A DNA stretch of 64,000 nt from Rotaria socialis. Taxonomy: Eukaryota; Rotifera; Eurotatoria; Philodinida; Philodinidae. The stretch spans positions 62,001 through 126,000 of the forward strand of contig CAJNYU010004302.1 of NCBI GenBank assembly GCA_905331475.1, read 5' to 3'. Numbering within the stretch: position 1 is the first letter of the stretch; every line of letters starts with the position of its first letter. Below the pieces are notes generated by a model. That model made no database searches. It saw only the letters and a program-made list of their open reading frames with translations, and was not told the DNA's origin. Positions 25,601 to 37,000 of this stretch are shown piece by piece. Both the position numbers and the translations under genes were made by a program.

Positions 25601-26524
25601 TTTGCTACTATATTCACTTATTCGTGCTACGATAAACGTTTAATTCTATCATAGAGTCAGTCCAGTAGATATTCTAGCTGTGCTTTCTTAATGAAATGAA
25701 GCGTAACGTTAATTTGATGTGTGTCGTTATCGCACTATAGACTTCATATAATCTTGGCAAATTAATATATATATATATATATTTGTTTCATAGGTCAAAA
25801 TATGTGCAGAAAAAAAAATCAAAAAATGTGAAAGTACCAAGGAAAAACAATTTTTTTTAATCACATGTTTGATTACATTAGAAGTAAAGGACTGTATTTT
25901 TATTTACTTAATAGAATATAATCATCATTTTATATTGAAATCTAGATGTTTATCTATCTAATTAATTATATGCACGGTTTTAATAGCGTTGACGTATTTA
26001 TCCCCTGGTCGTGAAAAATAAATAGTATTAACAATTGCGTTTACACCACGAGCACAAGTTAAGATCCTATTTTATTCTCGCCGTATAAAATCAAGAAGAA
26101 TGAAAGACAACAGCACAGGACCAACGATGGAGAGTAACTTCTTTTACGAGAAAATATATCATAGAGAGGAGATTCGATATATTCACATATAATTTCGAAT
26201 AAAATAATAAGTTCAAGTTTTGAATCGAATTGTTTTTTTGACTTCCCACTCTCCTAGACTTTATCTCAACTGACATTAAATAGACCCTAGAAAATATGAA
26301 TGATTGAAAAACAAATTTCAAAATATTTGAAATAATAGTTAGCGACTTGTGCATAGATGAAAATTTCTCATAAAAATATTCAAAAACATGACAAACTGAT
26401 CTGTCATACTTGTCAAACTACCAACAAAAACAAATACGCAAATTGATCCAATTAAATGATAGTGTGTTGTGACATTCTCCTCTAGGTAGAAAGAATATTG
26501 CCAACACTCTTACTTGCGTATTCG
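25601..26524. other. Intergenic, nothing recognised
   Basis: AT-rich region upstream of the Trk gene. It holds a (TA)n run at 25764-25782 and a featureless 87-codon minus-strand ORF (26091-26354) that I do not believe. The Trk promoter should lie at the left end, but no clear TATA box is visible. Confidence 0.4.
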
Positions 26525-26590
26525 GCTCTGGGTATAGGTGTGGATGTGAGATAAGACAATACCCAGACCCATGATTCCACACTCGTCCCT
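26525..26590. repeat. TGTGGG-type hairpin, diverged
   Basis: CTCTGGGTATAGGTGTGGATGTG at the left (two runs here) and ACCCAGACCC...CCACACTCG at the right. Arms are imperfect. It lies immediately before a fragment of an F-box gene. Confidence 0.5.
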
Positions 26591-26594
26591 TTGA

Positions 26595-26894
26595 ACATGA
26601 ATTTTTTCTTCAAATTGCTCAATCATTGACTATCTTCATCTTACTGACGCTTATGATGATTATGTCGAAAAATGCCTACTTGATACGAGAACCTGTTTAC
26701 CAAGTTATGTTCATGTTGATGTCGATTATAGAACTTTAAAAAGAGGAGCACGCTATTTAAAAAAAAAGATAACACGAGTTAATTCCGTTAGAGCAAAATG
26801 TGTCCGGAGAAAGGTCATTCAATTTCGAAAACATTTCAGAGACTATGTTCCTGATACGCATACATTGTATTATTCCCAATTGCTACTTGAATAA
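26595..26894 (+). pseudogene. F-box/leucine-rich C-terminal fragment
   Basis: The open frame from about 26643 to the TAA at 26892-26894 reads DAYDDYVEKCLLDT, TCLPSYVHVDVDYRTLKRG, ITRVNSVRAK and FRKHFRDYVPDTHTL, a pattern I associate with the C-terminal end of bdelloid F-box/LRR proteins. Upstream the family pattern continues in other frames (HEFFF, QIAQS), showing frameshifts. No F-box precedes it; the hairpin at 26525-26590 does. Confidence 0.5.
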
Positions 26895-27091
26895 AACTGC
26901 TTTTCTATAGAATAAATGTAATAAACTAGAGGAGAGCATTTTTTTAATATTCGATTGAAATCTATGCACAAGCTGATTTTACTACTTTCGATAGGTTTGT
27001 TTACTCTTATGTATGTTATCATACAACCCAATTTGATAAATTCCAAGACTTTAGCATGTTCAAACTGCAGTTCAACGAAATTTATTGATAA

Positions 27092-27775
27092 TCAAAAGTA
27101 CATTAGATAGATGAAATCCATCAAGCTAAATTGTGAAAAAATGTTTGGAAGAAGCTTGAATCTCCTTTTGTATTTATACAAAACCAAATTTACAGTATTC
27201 ACTATGAATATAAGAACATGGAATTTTTGGGTGTGGGTGTGAACGTAATAATTCTGTTGAGCTAAACCCACACCCTTAAGATGTGTTATTTGTTTGGTAA
27301 GAAGATCGCGACGAATTAAATCATCTTTAATTAAAAGAAAACAAAGAAAATAAAATAGTATACTGGTTAAATATTGATAGAGTATTTCTTCTTGAAAATT
27401 AATAAGTGATAAAGAATAATGTTGAGGATAATTGGCAGCAAGAATAATATGTTGCATTGAATATTGTTCAATAGTCAGTTTATATACTTGATGATGAATG
27501 CGAGGTAAAATTTTTTCACAGATTTTTGAAAGAATTTTAGTATCTATTGAAGATATTTGATCATACAGTGAATTGATGATCATTGTATCAGTCATATCAA
27601 TATTACGAACATAAAGATAATCAAATGCTAATCGATCAAATTGTTGATTAACATCGACAAGTGAATGAAATACATCAGTTGTATTGAGTTTATTTAAAAT
27701 GACGAGTAAAATTTCATCAGGTAAATCAAGTATATTGAAATCGTTATTATTCAATGTATTCATGTCAATAACCAA
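27092..27775 (-). CDS. F-box protein, truncated at an inserted hairpin
   Basis: 227 residues on the minus strand. The N-terminal F-box is clear (ILDLPDEILLVILNKLNTTD, then FHSLVDVNQQFDRLAF). Leucine-rich family sequence follows up to LLTKQITHLK, about residue 167. There the frame enters the TGTGGG-type hairpin at 27229-27277 and continues for about 60 unrelated residues to a stop. Full members of this family should carry further leucine-rich repeats, so the gene is truncated. It may still yield a short F-box protein, or be a pseudogene. The upstream ATG at 27775 or the inner one four codons later could be used. Confidence 0.55.
   Translation of the reverse strand: MVIDMNTLNNNDFNILDLPDEILLVILNKLNTTDVFHSLVDVNQQFDRLAFDYLYVRNIDMTDTMIINSLYDQISSIDTKILSKICEKILPRIHHQVYKLTIEQYSMQHIILAANYPQHYSLSLINFQEEILYQYLTSILFYFLCFLLIKDDLIRRDLLTKQITHLKGVGLAQQNYYVHTHTQKFHVLIFIVNTVNLVLYKYKRRFKLLPNIFSQFSLMDFIYLMYF
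27229..27277. repeat. TGTGGG-type hairpin within an F-box frame
   Basis: TGGGTGTGGGTGTGAAC at the left and AAACCCACACCCTTAAG at the right, about 20 bases apart. It sits exactly where the F-box protein sequence stops resembling its family. Confidence 0.7.
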
Positions 27776-28302
27776 CTGATCGCGCCTATTTCCTACACGA
27801 AAACGTAATTGGTCGATGCACGTTCAGTATAGAGAGGTGCTCATTAATAGAGGTTTCACTGTACTTCAGAAAAATATGGAAAAATTGTTTACTTAAATAA
27901 ATAAACTATTTGTTATTTTTTTCTGTTTTCATGAAATAAAAAGCATCTATCAGTAAAAATATATGGATTGTTATAATACAACTCGGTAATCAAGAAAAAT
28001 GAATAATAAAATCTACTCTACTTTCAGTATTCTTTTTTATGAATGCATATAAGATCCGACTATTATTATCTGCCAAATGGAAAAATATTTTATAAGAAAA
28101 AATTGCATTATAACTATCATACATAGTCAAGAATAAAAGAATGTGACTGCTGCGTATAAGATTAGTAACTATAAGCATAGGATTCCATCACGTCCCTCTC
28201 TTTTACGCCTTCTCAAAATTTCTTCTATGATGTTCTATTTTGCTGCCACCTCTTCAATGTTTTTTTCTTCTTATTTTCGATTATGATACTGCTCGCTCTT
28301 TG
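27776..28302. other. Intergenic, nothing recognised
   Basis: AT-rich spacer. The 62-codon minus ORF at 27990-28178 has no recognisable feature. Confidence 0.4.
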
Positions 28303-28312
28303 GATATAAATA
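28303..28312 (+). promoter_or_regulatory. Possible TATA box and 5' UTR exon
   Basis: GATATAAATA at 28303 is followed about 70 bases later by a good donor (TTTTGTAAGTTA, GT at 28383) and then, after about 700 bases, by an acceptor (ATCATTTCAG, ending at 29090) just before the ATG at 29096. This would make a short noncoding first exon for the small gene downstream. It is inferred only from signals. Confidence 0.3.
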
Positions 28313-29095
28313 CTTGACATCTACGTATATCTATTTAGTTATCAAAACGTACTGTTAAATACTACTAATCAAAACATATTTTGTAAGTTATATCTTCAAT
28401 TCTATTTTATTTTTATATACAGCAGAGCTCAAATATAAGTCAAAAAACTGATTTCAAAAACGATATCTTTATGCGTAAAAAATGTACCTTTTGTTGTATT
28501 AAATATCTTTTGAAAAAGGCTGTTTTGCGAATATCAACTGTTTGAAAAACATTTTCCATTGCACTATGTTAGCGGCTAACCCTTGTTATGTTTTTCTTTC
28601 TTTTCTTTGATCTGAACTATCTCAGGTCATTCTTTATTTTGCCCTTATATTTCTATTTTTTTCTCCAAACCCTCGATATATATATATATAAATATATATC
28701 GATGTTTTTCTTCAGTTAGATGTGTGTGCACGCGTATGTGTGATGTAGTGTTTGTTTTCGATTTGAAATAAATAAAAAGAAATCAAACATATCTCTCTCT
28801 CCCTACCCGCTAATACACTAAAATGTGTGTGTTTCCCACCTTAGAAACATTCATTTTATAAATTCTTGTCCCACTAAGTAAAAAACAGATATACTAAAAT
28901 CGATATTATTATTATGAGATTTCTATTGTCTTTTGTTCTTTCTCTATTATAATCACGGGACATGAACTCGTACAAATTTGTCATTACAAATAAAGTAAAA
29001 AGGAAAGAGTCTTTTCCACAGGTCATTAACTTTTACATGCGTTAAATGCATTTCTTTTTTTTAACATTTGATGGTACCTTATCATTTCAGACACA

Positions 29096-29314
29096 ATGTT
29101 TTCAACATTTTCATCTGCCTCAGATTTAACATCATCAGAGGGAAGCTGTGTCAGTGGGGGCAGTGGGATAGAATCAAAACAATTACAACCTCAACAACCA
29201 CTAACGGCACCCACACAGGTGGATCCGACAGCAACAACATCAATGGGTGGATATGGTTGTACATATCAAACTGGTTCGGATAGACAATTGAACCGTGTTC
29301 AGGAAAATCAATAA
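29096..29314 (+). CDS. Small Ser/Thr/Gln-rich protein or last exon, unknown
   Basis: 72 residues from an ATG five bases after a strong splice acceptor (TTATCATTTCAG). It is rich in Ser, Thr, Gln and Gly, with a GGYGCTYQTGSD stretch, and has no recognised domain. A poly(A) signal at 29493-29498 gives a 3' UTR of about 180 bases. The acceptor means the transcript has an upstream exon, probably noncoding (see 28303). If that exon codes, this is the C-terminal tail of a larger protein, as seen in transcription factors with low-complexity ends. Function unknown. Confidence 0.4.
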   Translation: MFSTFSSASDLTSSEGSCVSGGSGIESKQLQPQQPLTAPTQVDPTATTSMGGYGCTYQTGSDRQLNRVQENQ

Positions 29315-29492
29315 AAATGGCGCCATCCAACAAAAAAGCAGACATTTGTTTTTCAAATTGGATCATTTGCATGAATTGAATACTTCAAAAAAACTATTTT
29401 TCTCAAATTAAATCATTTTTTTGTCAAAATAACATCTCAAATATTATCATAATCTTTTTGCCTTTTTTAGTATGTTTTTTTCACAATATATT

Positions 29493-29498
29493 AATAAA
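29493..29498 (+). promoter_or_regulatory. Poly(A) signal AATAAA
   Basis: AATAAA about 180 bases after the stop of the small ORF at 29096-29314. Confidence 0.35.
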
Positions 29499-29680
29499 CA
29501 TTTTTTATTTATTCAATACAAATTATCTATACGTTGATTCCCTATTCTCTTTTGTATAACTGTTCATGCTCATCTTTCTTCGCATTATACATTTATCGAT
29601 CGCTTTATTCAATCTATCCTAATTTTTCTTCAAGAATAGTACGAAATCGACAAAGAAAAGAAAGGAAAATGCTTAAGCCC

Positions 29681-29728
29681 GAAGTAGGTGTGGGTGACTT
29701 CTTCGATTACGTTCACACACACACCCCA
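29681..29728. repeat. TGTGGG-type hairpin
   Basis: GTAGGTGTGGGTGAC at the left and GTTCACACACACACCCC at the right, about 14 bases apart, directly before a GGGT-rich array. Confidence 0.6.
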
Positions 29729-29733
29729 TGTTC

Positions 29734-29812
29734 CTAGGGTATAAAGCTCGTAGGGCAGGGTAGGGTAAGGTTACAAAAAAAAATATTTAGGGTATAAGTA
29801 GGGTGTAGCTCA
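29734..29812. repeat. GGGT-rich minisatellite, first block
   Basis: TAGGGCAGGGTAGGGTAAGG followed by TAGGGTATAAGTAGGGTG. Same unit type as the longer block at 30411-30590, about 600 bases away. Confidence 0.6.
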
Positions 29813-30410
29813 TACAAATAAAAATTTTATAGAGTAGAACTTTATATATATTTCTGACATCTTTTTGATCAAAAACACTGAAAAGAGTGATATCATAATC
29901 TAAATCGAATGGGTAGAATAACAACGAACGGAACACAATGGCCTATTCTTTAGTACTATTTTTACATAAGCTGATGAGTTCAGTCACTTTTGATTATTTG
30001 TCTAGTAAATGTGCATGTAAAGGTAATAAAAAATATCTTCGAAATCATCTCGACATGAACGTATTGTTAGTACAAGCAAGCGAGTTTTGGAAGAGAGAAG
30101 GCAAAATTTAAGTGGTGATGTTGTAAATGACATTTTACTTTTAAGAAACTTTCGAAATATTTATTAGTGCGTTGCGAAGCACAGCATTTATGTAGTCCTG
30201 CGCGAGTTTTCTTTCTTTGTTCCTTTTTTTTAAACTTGACGTCCAGATCATATATTGCTAACTTGTGACGCGATGATCTAGACAACCGAACATCAGAAAA
30301 AACTGGTTAAAACGTGAAGTGAAAGAATCGAGATAATAGATGTACCATTTTTTTCAAAAATCTTTATAGCTACTTCCGTTGANTACTTGGACCTGAAACT
30401 CTAAGGATCT

Positions 30411-30590
30411 GATAGGGTGTAAAATGAAAAATCTCTGTGATAGGGTAGGGTAAGGGTACAAAGCCCCTAGGGCAGGGTAGGGCAAGGTTACGAAGTCTAT
30501 AGGGCAGGCTGGGGCTAGGGTAAGAACGTCATAGGGCAGGGTAGGACAAGGGTAGGAATTTTTACGATAGGGCAGGACTAGGGTACAAAA
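30411..30590. repeat. GGGT-rich minisatellite, main block
   Basis: About five degenerate units of 31-37 bases built on TAGGGCAGGGTAGGGCAAGG plus a spacer containing TACAAAG or similar. It is G-rich on the plus strand, hence potentially G-quadruplex forming. An undetermined base (n) at 30383 just upstream suggests that assembly was difficult here. Confidence 0.7.
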
Positions 30591-30627
30591 AAGTCTTAAC
30601 CTGCAGGACTCTAATGCTCAGTTATGT

Positions 30628-30876
30628 GATTGTGAACAACTACATAAGTGTTTTAACATGTATCGACATTTTATTATTAAAGACCGAATGTTTCATTCAT
30701 TGGTGTATAATAAACGTGGTAAATCTGTAAGTTACTTTTTTTTTATACAATATTCATTTGATCAACGTCATTATTACTTTGGAACAATTGAATATTTTTT
30801 CTTTCTACTATCGAAAGAAAAATCATATGCTGTTGTTAATTTAAATGATTTCTACAAAAATGCAGCAGTTCAATAA
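30628..30876 (+). pseudogene. Possible remnant of a larger ORF, perhaps mobile-element derived
   Basis: The open frame reads DCEQLHKCFNMYRHFII, MFHSLVYNKRGKSVSYF and YYFGTIEYFFF. Compact aromatic blocks of this kind occur in some transposon-related proteins that I cannot name with certainty. There is no upstream start context, and the frame ends at 30876. It lies directly after the minisatellite. Confidence 0.25.
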
Positions 30877-31067
30877 TGTCTACCCAGCAAAATTCTAAAT
30901 TCTACTGGTTAGGCATTCTGCAGGCCCTCTTTAAAATCATTGACATGTATTATGCCACTTAAAAATTTATATATTAATCAAAAAAAACATCTGAAATTAC
31001 GAGCATAATTATGCGGAAAAATTCTCGTGACTAAATAAGTGTCAAGTCAAAATTGCAATATAAATTG

Positions 31068-31073
31068 TTTATT
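31068..31073 (-). promoter_or_regulatory. Poly(A) signal of the RNF213-like gene
   Basis: AATAAA on the minus strand within about 10 bases of the stop codon at 31078-31080; the 3' UTR would be very short. Confidence 0.5.
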
Positions 31074-31077
31074 TCAA

Positions 31078-34000
31078 TCATTTTTTCTTCTTCAATTCCA
31101 GTGATATTGTTGTTGTACCATTTGGAAACAATCCAATGACATCATCTATTACATAATCGAAATCGATTTCTGTTTGATCATCATCCAATGCTATCAAATC
31201 ATATATCTTGACATTATCTACTGATTTATCTAATTTCTGTAGTACTTCTTTAACTATGGCCATTACCAATGTATCTCGGCAACAGGGCAATCGAATGATC
31301 TGATTCAAGTACTTGATCGAACAATATTGAGAGGCTATTGATACTATTTTAAAACTAATTTCACTCATATTTTCATCAATATCTTTTAGAGAAACATCGC
31401 CGTCGATTGACTCAACGTCTTCCATAGTTAAACGATAATACTCATTGTTCAAACAAAATAGTTGACATGCAATTGCATAGAGACGTTCAACTGTAATTGA
31501 ATGATCACAATTAAATTGAATCGACATATGCGCTTCATCATTTTGTACAGTAACAGTAATGGGTAAATTTTCATCGATAGCAATAAATTGAATTGATGAT
31601 TCTGACTTAAATGATAGTAACTGAATATCTTTTGATGGTACAAAATCATTTGAATACATAAGATATTGATCCAAAATATTTTCTTTATAAACATCAGCTA
31701 GTGTAGCGAAAACGATAAATCGTTGTTGTAGATTATTACTCGATTTCTTAATAGATACCACACAAGTTTCATTTTCTTGCACAAGAATAAATTTAGTTTG
31801 ATTTAAATTTGAAAGTTTTTCATTAGAATTAATAATTTTTTTCGTATCATTCGTTGCTAAATATTTGTAAACATCGATTGATTTTTCAGTTAAGTTTAAT
31901 AATTGTTCAATAGTTATATTTCTATTTGACAAAGGTATATTGATGTTTTCCTTATCATCATATTTTGTTATTTGAATTGAGATTAATACTTGCAAATGAA
32001 GTACGTCATTTTCATTGCTTGAATAATTACTAACAGATTTTTCTAAATCATCTTTTATTAATTTAAGTTCATTTTCACCTGTCAATACAAGAACACAATC
32101 ACCAGAAGATATACCCAATAAATTTAATAACGACGAAATCTTCATTGATTTTAACACGTCAACAGTTTGATTATTTGTTTCGAATGTTAAAATAACTTTT
32201 CTCAGGCTATTTCGATTTATTACATCGATTATCATTGATTCTGTTGTTGTCGTTGAAAGAATTCGATCATCATCAATAACTATTTCCTTCTCTCTCATAA
32301 AAAACACATAGTCATCGACAGAAGGATCTATTGTAGTTTTTAACCAAAGTTTTATTTGTTGCCATTTTGTTGTTGAAGAAAACAAATCTATCATCGGGGT
32401 TTCATCTATAAGCAAAAAGAAAACTTTAATTAGAATATCAACCACCCAGTTTTCAACGCTAAATGAAGAATTCAAAAGCTTTAAGAAAGTGACACAGCCG
32501 AATGCGCTCACTATGATAAGGAGAGGAAGATAGGACCCTTGCTAGTTTCGACACTACTCCGAGAATATGTCAATTACCTTTTTTGTATTGGCAAGCAAGT
32601 TCATAGAGTGCGTTACCATCCAATGTTTCTTCGGTCACAAAAATTGAAATTGTCTTAGACTCTTCTATGCAAAAATGATTGATGATTTTATCGTCAATAC
32701 ATTTGCCATATTCATCAAAGAAACATAGAATAATATCTGATGATAACGATCTCAATTGTTGACTATCAATAAAATGACGAATAATTGTTGATATAGTACA
32801 TTTAGATGTAGCCAGATATTCGTAGACTTGTGTTCGAAAATGTATTTGAGTTTGAATCAATAGCTGTTTTTCAATGATATGATATTCTAAAATTGATGGA
32901 TCTGATAAACGATAATTATCCTTGGTAAAATCAAAAAACATTTCATTTTTATCGACTACAACCAATGAATCATAATCGTATTGCTTTCCATCAAATAATT
33001 TTCTAAATTGTTCGCAAATAGCTTCTCTTTTCCATAGAACAGGTTTTGACTCGCCATTTGGATGCGTAATAAAATATTTTTGTGGTTTAGCTACAATGGC
33101 TGGTTCCAGCGCCACTGATTCTTCTCGATATTTATGTATTTGCTGAGAAAATATTGATGACAAACATGGTACTGCTGTTAAATGTATTGTCATCAAAGGT
33201 GTAGATTGAATATCTTCATTTTCAAGATCGTTGGATATTTGTCTATCATATTGTGGATTTATATATTGTTGATGCAAGCGAATTCCTTGTTGATCTTCGA
33301 AATTAGAATTTTCTTCCCATAATTTCATTTTTTGTTCTTCGATATTTAACTTTTGTTCTTGCAGTTTTGATCTCGCGCGTATCAAATGAATGTAAAGTTC
33401 AACATAATTTTCACATTTTATTTTATCCGGTATCCATGAAAGTATTGGATTAGCAATTTCTAGATATCCACACGTTTGAACCAATGGTTGAGTAGATTGT
33501 TGTTGAAGAGTATCTTCAATTGTTTTCAATTCACTGAGAAATTCTGTGATTGTTTGAATTTGCATCTGAATTTTTTCTAGATCATTGTTATAATCGATGC
33601 CAAGAATGTTGCTATTTAATTGTTGAATAAGTTCGTCATTTAATTGAGGATCAATTCGAACTCGAAGTAAAGGTGGTATATCGGTGAACAAATGCTGAAA
33701 TCCACTAATAGATCCTCCATAAATTTCGATAACATGATCAATATAACGTAATTGAAAATCTCTGATTTCAAGTTGTTCTAATTGTTGAAGAAGATCATTA
33801 TCTTTATCAGTCGTTCGAACAAATTCAACAAGATAACTCAATGAGAAATCGTTCTGATGAGTTTTCAATGTCAATGCTATCTGTCTTAGAAGTTTATGGG
33901 CGTGATAAAGTTTATGTAATAGAATATCTTTCAAATAGCTCCATTCATTTTCGAGTTGTTCATCACTTAATCGAACTAAATATTTTTCTTCGAGATCTAA

Positions 34001-37000
34001 ACTTTCATTATCTGTTGTTGTTGTTTTTATTCTGTTTGTCAGAAATTGATATTTTTGAATAATATGACTATAGTTAATGCGACAATACAGAAGATATGTT
34101 CGAATAATCTGCGATTGAACATAGACAAAATCGAACGATAATCGAGACTCTGCTGTAATAAAGTATTGTTTTTCATTACTAATAACACTTGCTTGGGACA
34201 ACTGTTCGATCCATAGACAATCTTCATCGTTCAAATTAATAACACCAGTACGATCATTTGCAACTTGCAAAATCGAAACACTTTTTGATGTTAATTTCTT
34301 GATCAAAGTTTTCAAAGGGCCCACAATAGCATTCTGATTTTTATCCAATTCGTTCTCTATCAATTCTAATAAATTGTTGTGATAATCAACTAGGACACTA
34401 AAAAAGAATGGAAAATGACTCAGAACTCACGGAATTCAGTCACGTCTCCAAACTAACCTGAGTATACGCATAACAATATCTCCTTCGTCATGATTTTCAT
34501 TGGTAATTAAATAATTCACCGGCGTTTGCCATCCGATGATTGAAAAACGTTGTGTTTCATCACAAGCACCCGGTCGAATAAAACCATCAGAAAACTGATG
34601 ATACTCGTTAACAGCTTTAATTCCATTTTCAATAATAGACCGGTGTGTTTTATCCTCATTTTGATCTTGCTGCTGATAAGAACTATTGTAATATATTTGA
34701 CCTCGATCATACAATTGTTGTAACGTTATTGTTAAAAATTCATTTCGTTCAATTAATTTTGCATATGTTTGATGCAACAGACGATAGAATTGACTAAGAT
34801 CGTATATTAATGTTGTTATTTTTAAAAACGGTAAAGAACTGAGAGTATTTTGTAAAATTTTAAGTGATACTTTTGAATCTGTTAGACGATTTAATTCTGT
34901 TTTAAAATGTGTAAACTGAAGAACAATAGGCATATGATCAGTAAAATTTTGTAGATTCCTTTGAATTTGTGATTGTAGATTTAATTCATTGACGTGCCAT
35001 TTATATTCAACTAGATTATTATAAACAAAATAAAATACTTGATCTTTATATTCTTGTTCAGCTTTAATTTCAGCATCATTAGTTCTGTATACAGACTTAA
35101 TCCATGAATTTTTATGCGTCGAAAGATGTGCCATACGTTCAAAACAACGAGTTAGAAGAATACAAGCATCATTTTGATTCAATTGAATGGACAAAAAGTG
35201 AAATGTTGATAATAATCTACTGCAGACAAAATGGCAAACTTTCGCGCGAATACTTCGACCGGCAAGCCGATGGGCTGGTTCGTCAGTAGCAATAGCTCCT
35301 GGTGCAAGAATTGGTCCGTGCAAATTTTGAACAGATTCATCAAATAATAAAAGATGCCACGCCTTACAGTGAAAGAATTTATAACAAAAAAATTTGAAAA
35401 CAAAACTTACCAATGCACCAAATGTCGAAAAAAAGGCAACATAAACGGCTGGTACATTCAATCCGCTGGTGTCTCCTCTCTGTGAGAATTGTAATAAGTC
35501 ACCATTTTGTGAAATAATACAGCCACAATCATAGTGAACACTGTTTGCTTGAATTATATGCCGTGTAGTTGACCCAAATCCTAATTAGAATCAAAGTTTA
35601 GTTAATACTCACACCTTGTTAGTGAGAAAATGAATAAAATCTACTAACCAAATGTATTTTGTAATGTCAACGGTTGAAACATAAATGTCCAAAGAAACGA
35701 TTCTTTGCCACCTAGTAAAACCATGGCCACAAGATTCACAAGCATGTGGCGTAAACTTAATTCGAATTCGTCATTAGAATCAAGTTTGAATAAATCATTG
35801 AGGAAATTTTTATCATCATTATCGCTTGCGTATCCAATCATAAATTGCTCGGGTCTTATAAAAACACGAAATAATCGTAATTCGACAGATGATAATTTTA
35901 AAGTGTTTTCAATTAAATCTAACAAAGAATCTATGATCGATAATTGATTATAACAATAATATTCGTAGTAAATCACTAATAATAACATCACCTTGATTTC
36001 TTTTAATTCTAAAGGAACTGAATCCGAATCAAGTTTTGATTGAATCCACTCTGATAAAATGTCCCATTGATTGTCTTCAGTCTCACTTTCAAGACAAATA
36101 TCAATAATTTTTCTCAGCTCTTCATAGGGCACATGAAGTCTTGGAAATATGGATGAATCATTTTTTGAAGATAACGTAAATTGTATCTGATGGCAATATT
36201 GTAAATATTTATTTTGTTTCTGTGTTTGTTTCAGCTCAAGTAAATCATATAAAATTGTCGCCCATCGGCTATTCAAATGTTGAATACTTTCAGATCTTAA
36301 TAAATTTAAAAGAAAATTCCATGATCGTTTCTCTATGATTGTCGATAGAAACAGTTGAAGATGATCATTAAACTGTGTCGGCTGTTCGTCAATGAATAAA
36401 AATTCATCTATGATTGCTGACATGATACTATTGACATCATTCATCTCGCCATAGTTCAATTTATTCTCACATAATAGCAAAGCAATCATTCTAACTCGAA
36501 GATAATCTCTTGATTGCTTGAAAAGATTTTCTCCTATAGGCATTGAACGTGTGTTTTTAATTGTTGGCAACTTCAATAGCATTCCCTTATTGGCAAGACT
36601 TGCTGTGATGTTTTCATTCGTCATTTGACGTTTTAGATTAAAGAAATATAAATCAAATAAAATCGGCCTTGCTTGCATCTCAGCATCGTCATCAGAAATT
36701 ATTGACGGATGAAAAGGTATTTTATAATTTTCAGCATGATCAACATTTGATACACATTCAAGTAGATGCGGAATGATTTTAAATCGATCCCATAGATCGA
36801 AACATTTCTTCCTTCGATCTTCAAGCTGAAGACATATGTTAATTAATTCGTCGAATAGATATTGCTTCATTTGTAAAGACAATCGACAAGTTGATTGATC
36901 TATATATTTGAATAGGAAATAAACATCCTGTTGAGAAGGTTGTTTTGTTGATTTTAAGATTGTTAATGTCCATTGTTGAAGATCAATGAATAATGTTGAA

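Noticed and set aside
28675..28740. TATATA and TGTGTG stretch, considered as a regulatory site or telomere-related repeat.
   Set aside because: Plain simple repeats without GGG and without an inverted partner.
32406..32511. N-terminal extension to the last RNF213-like coding block, starting at an apparent Met at 32511.
   Set aside because: The stretch is intronic: donor at 32577 and acceptor at 32406-32407 join YKK to DETPMIDLF in frame, so no separate gene starts there.
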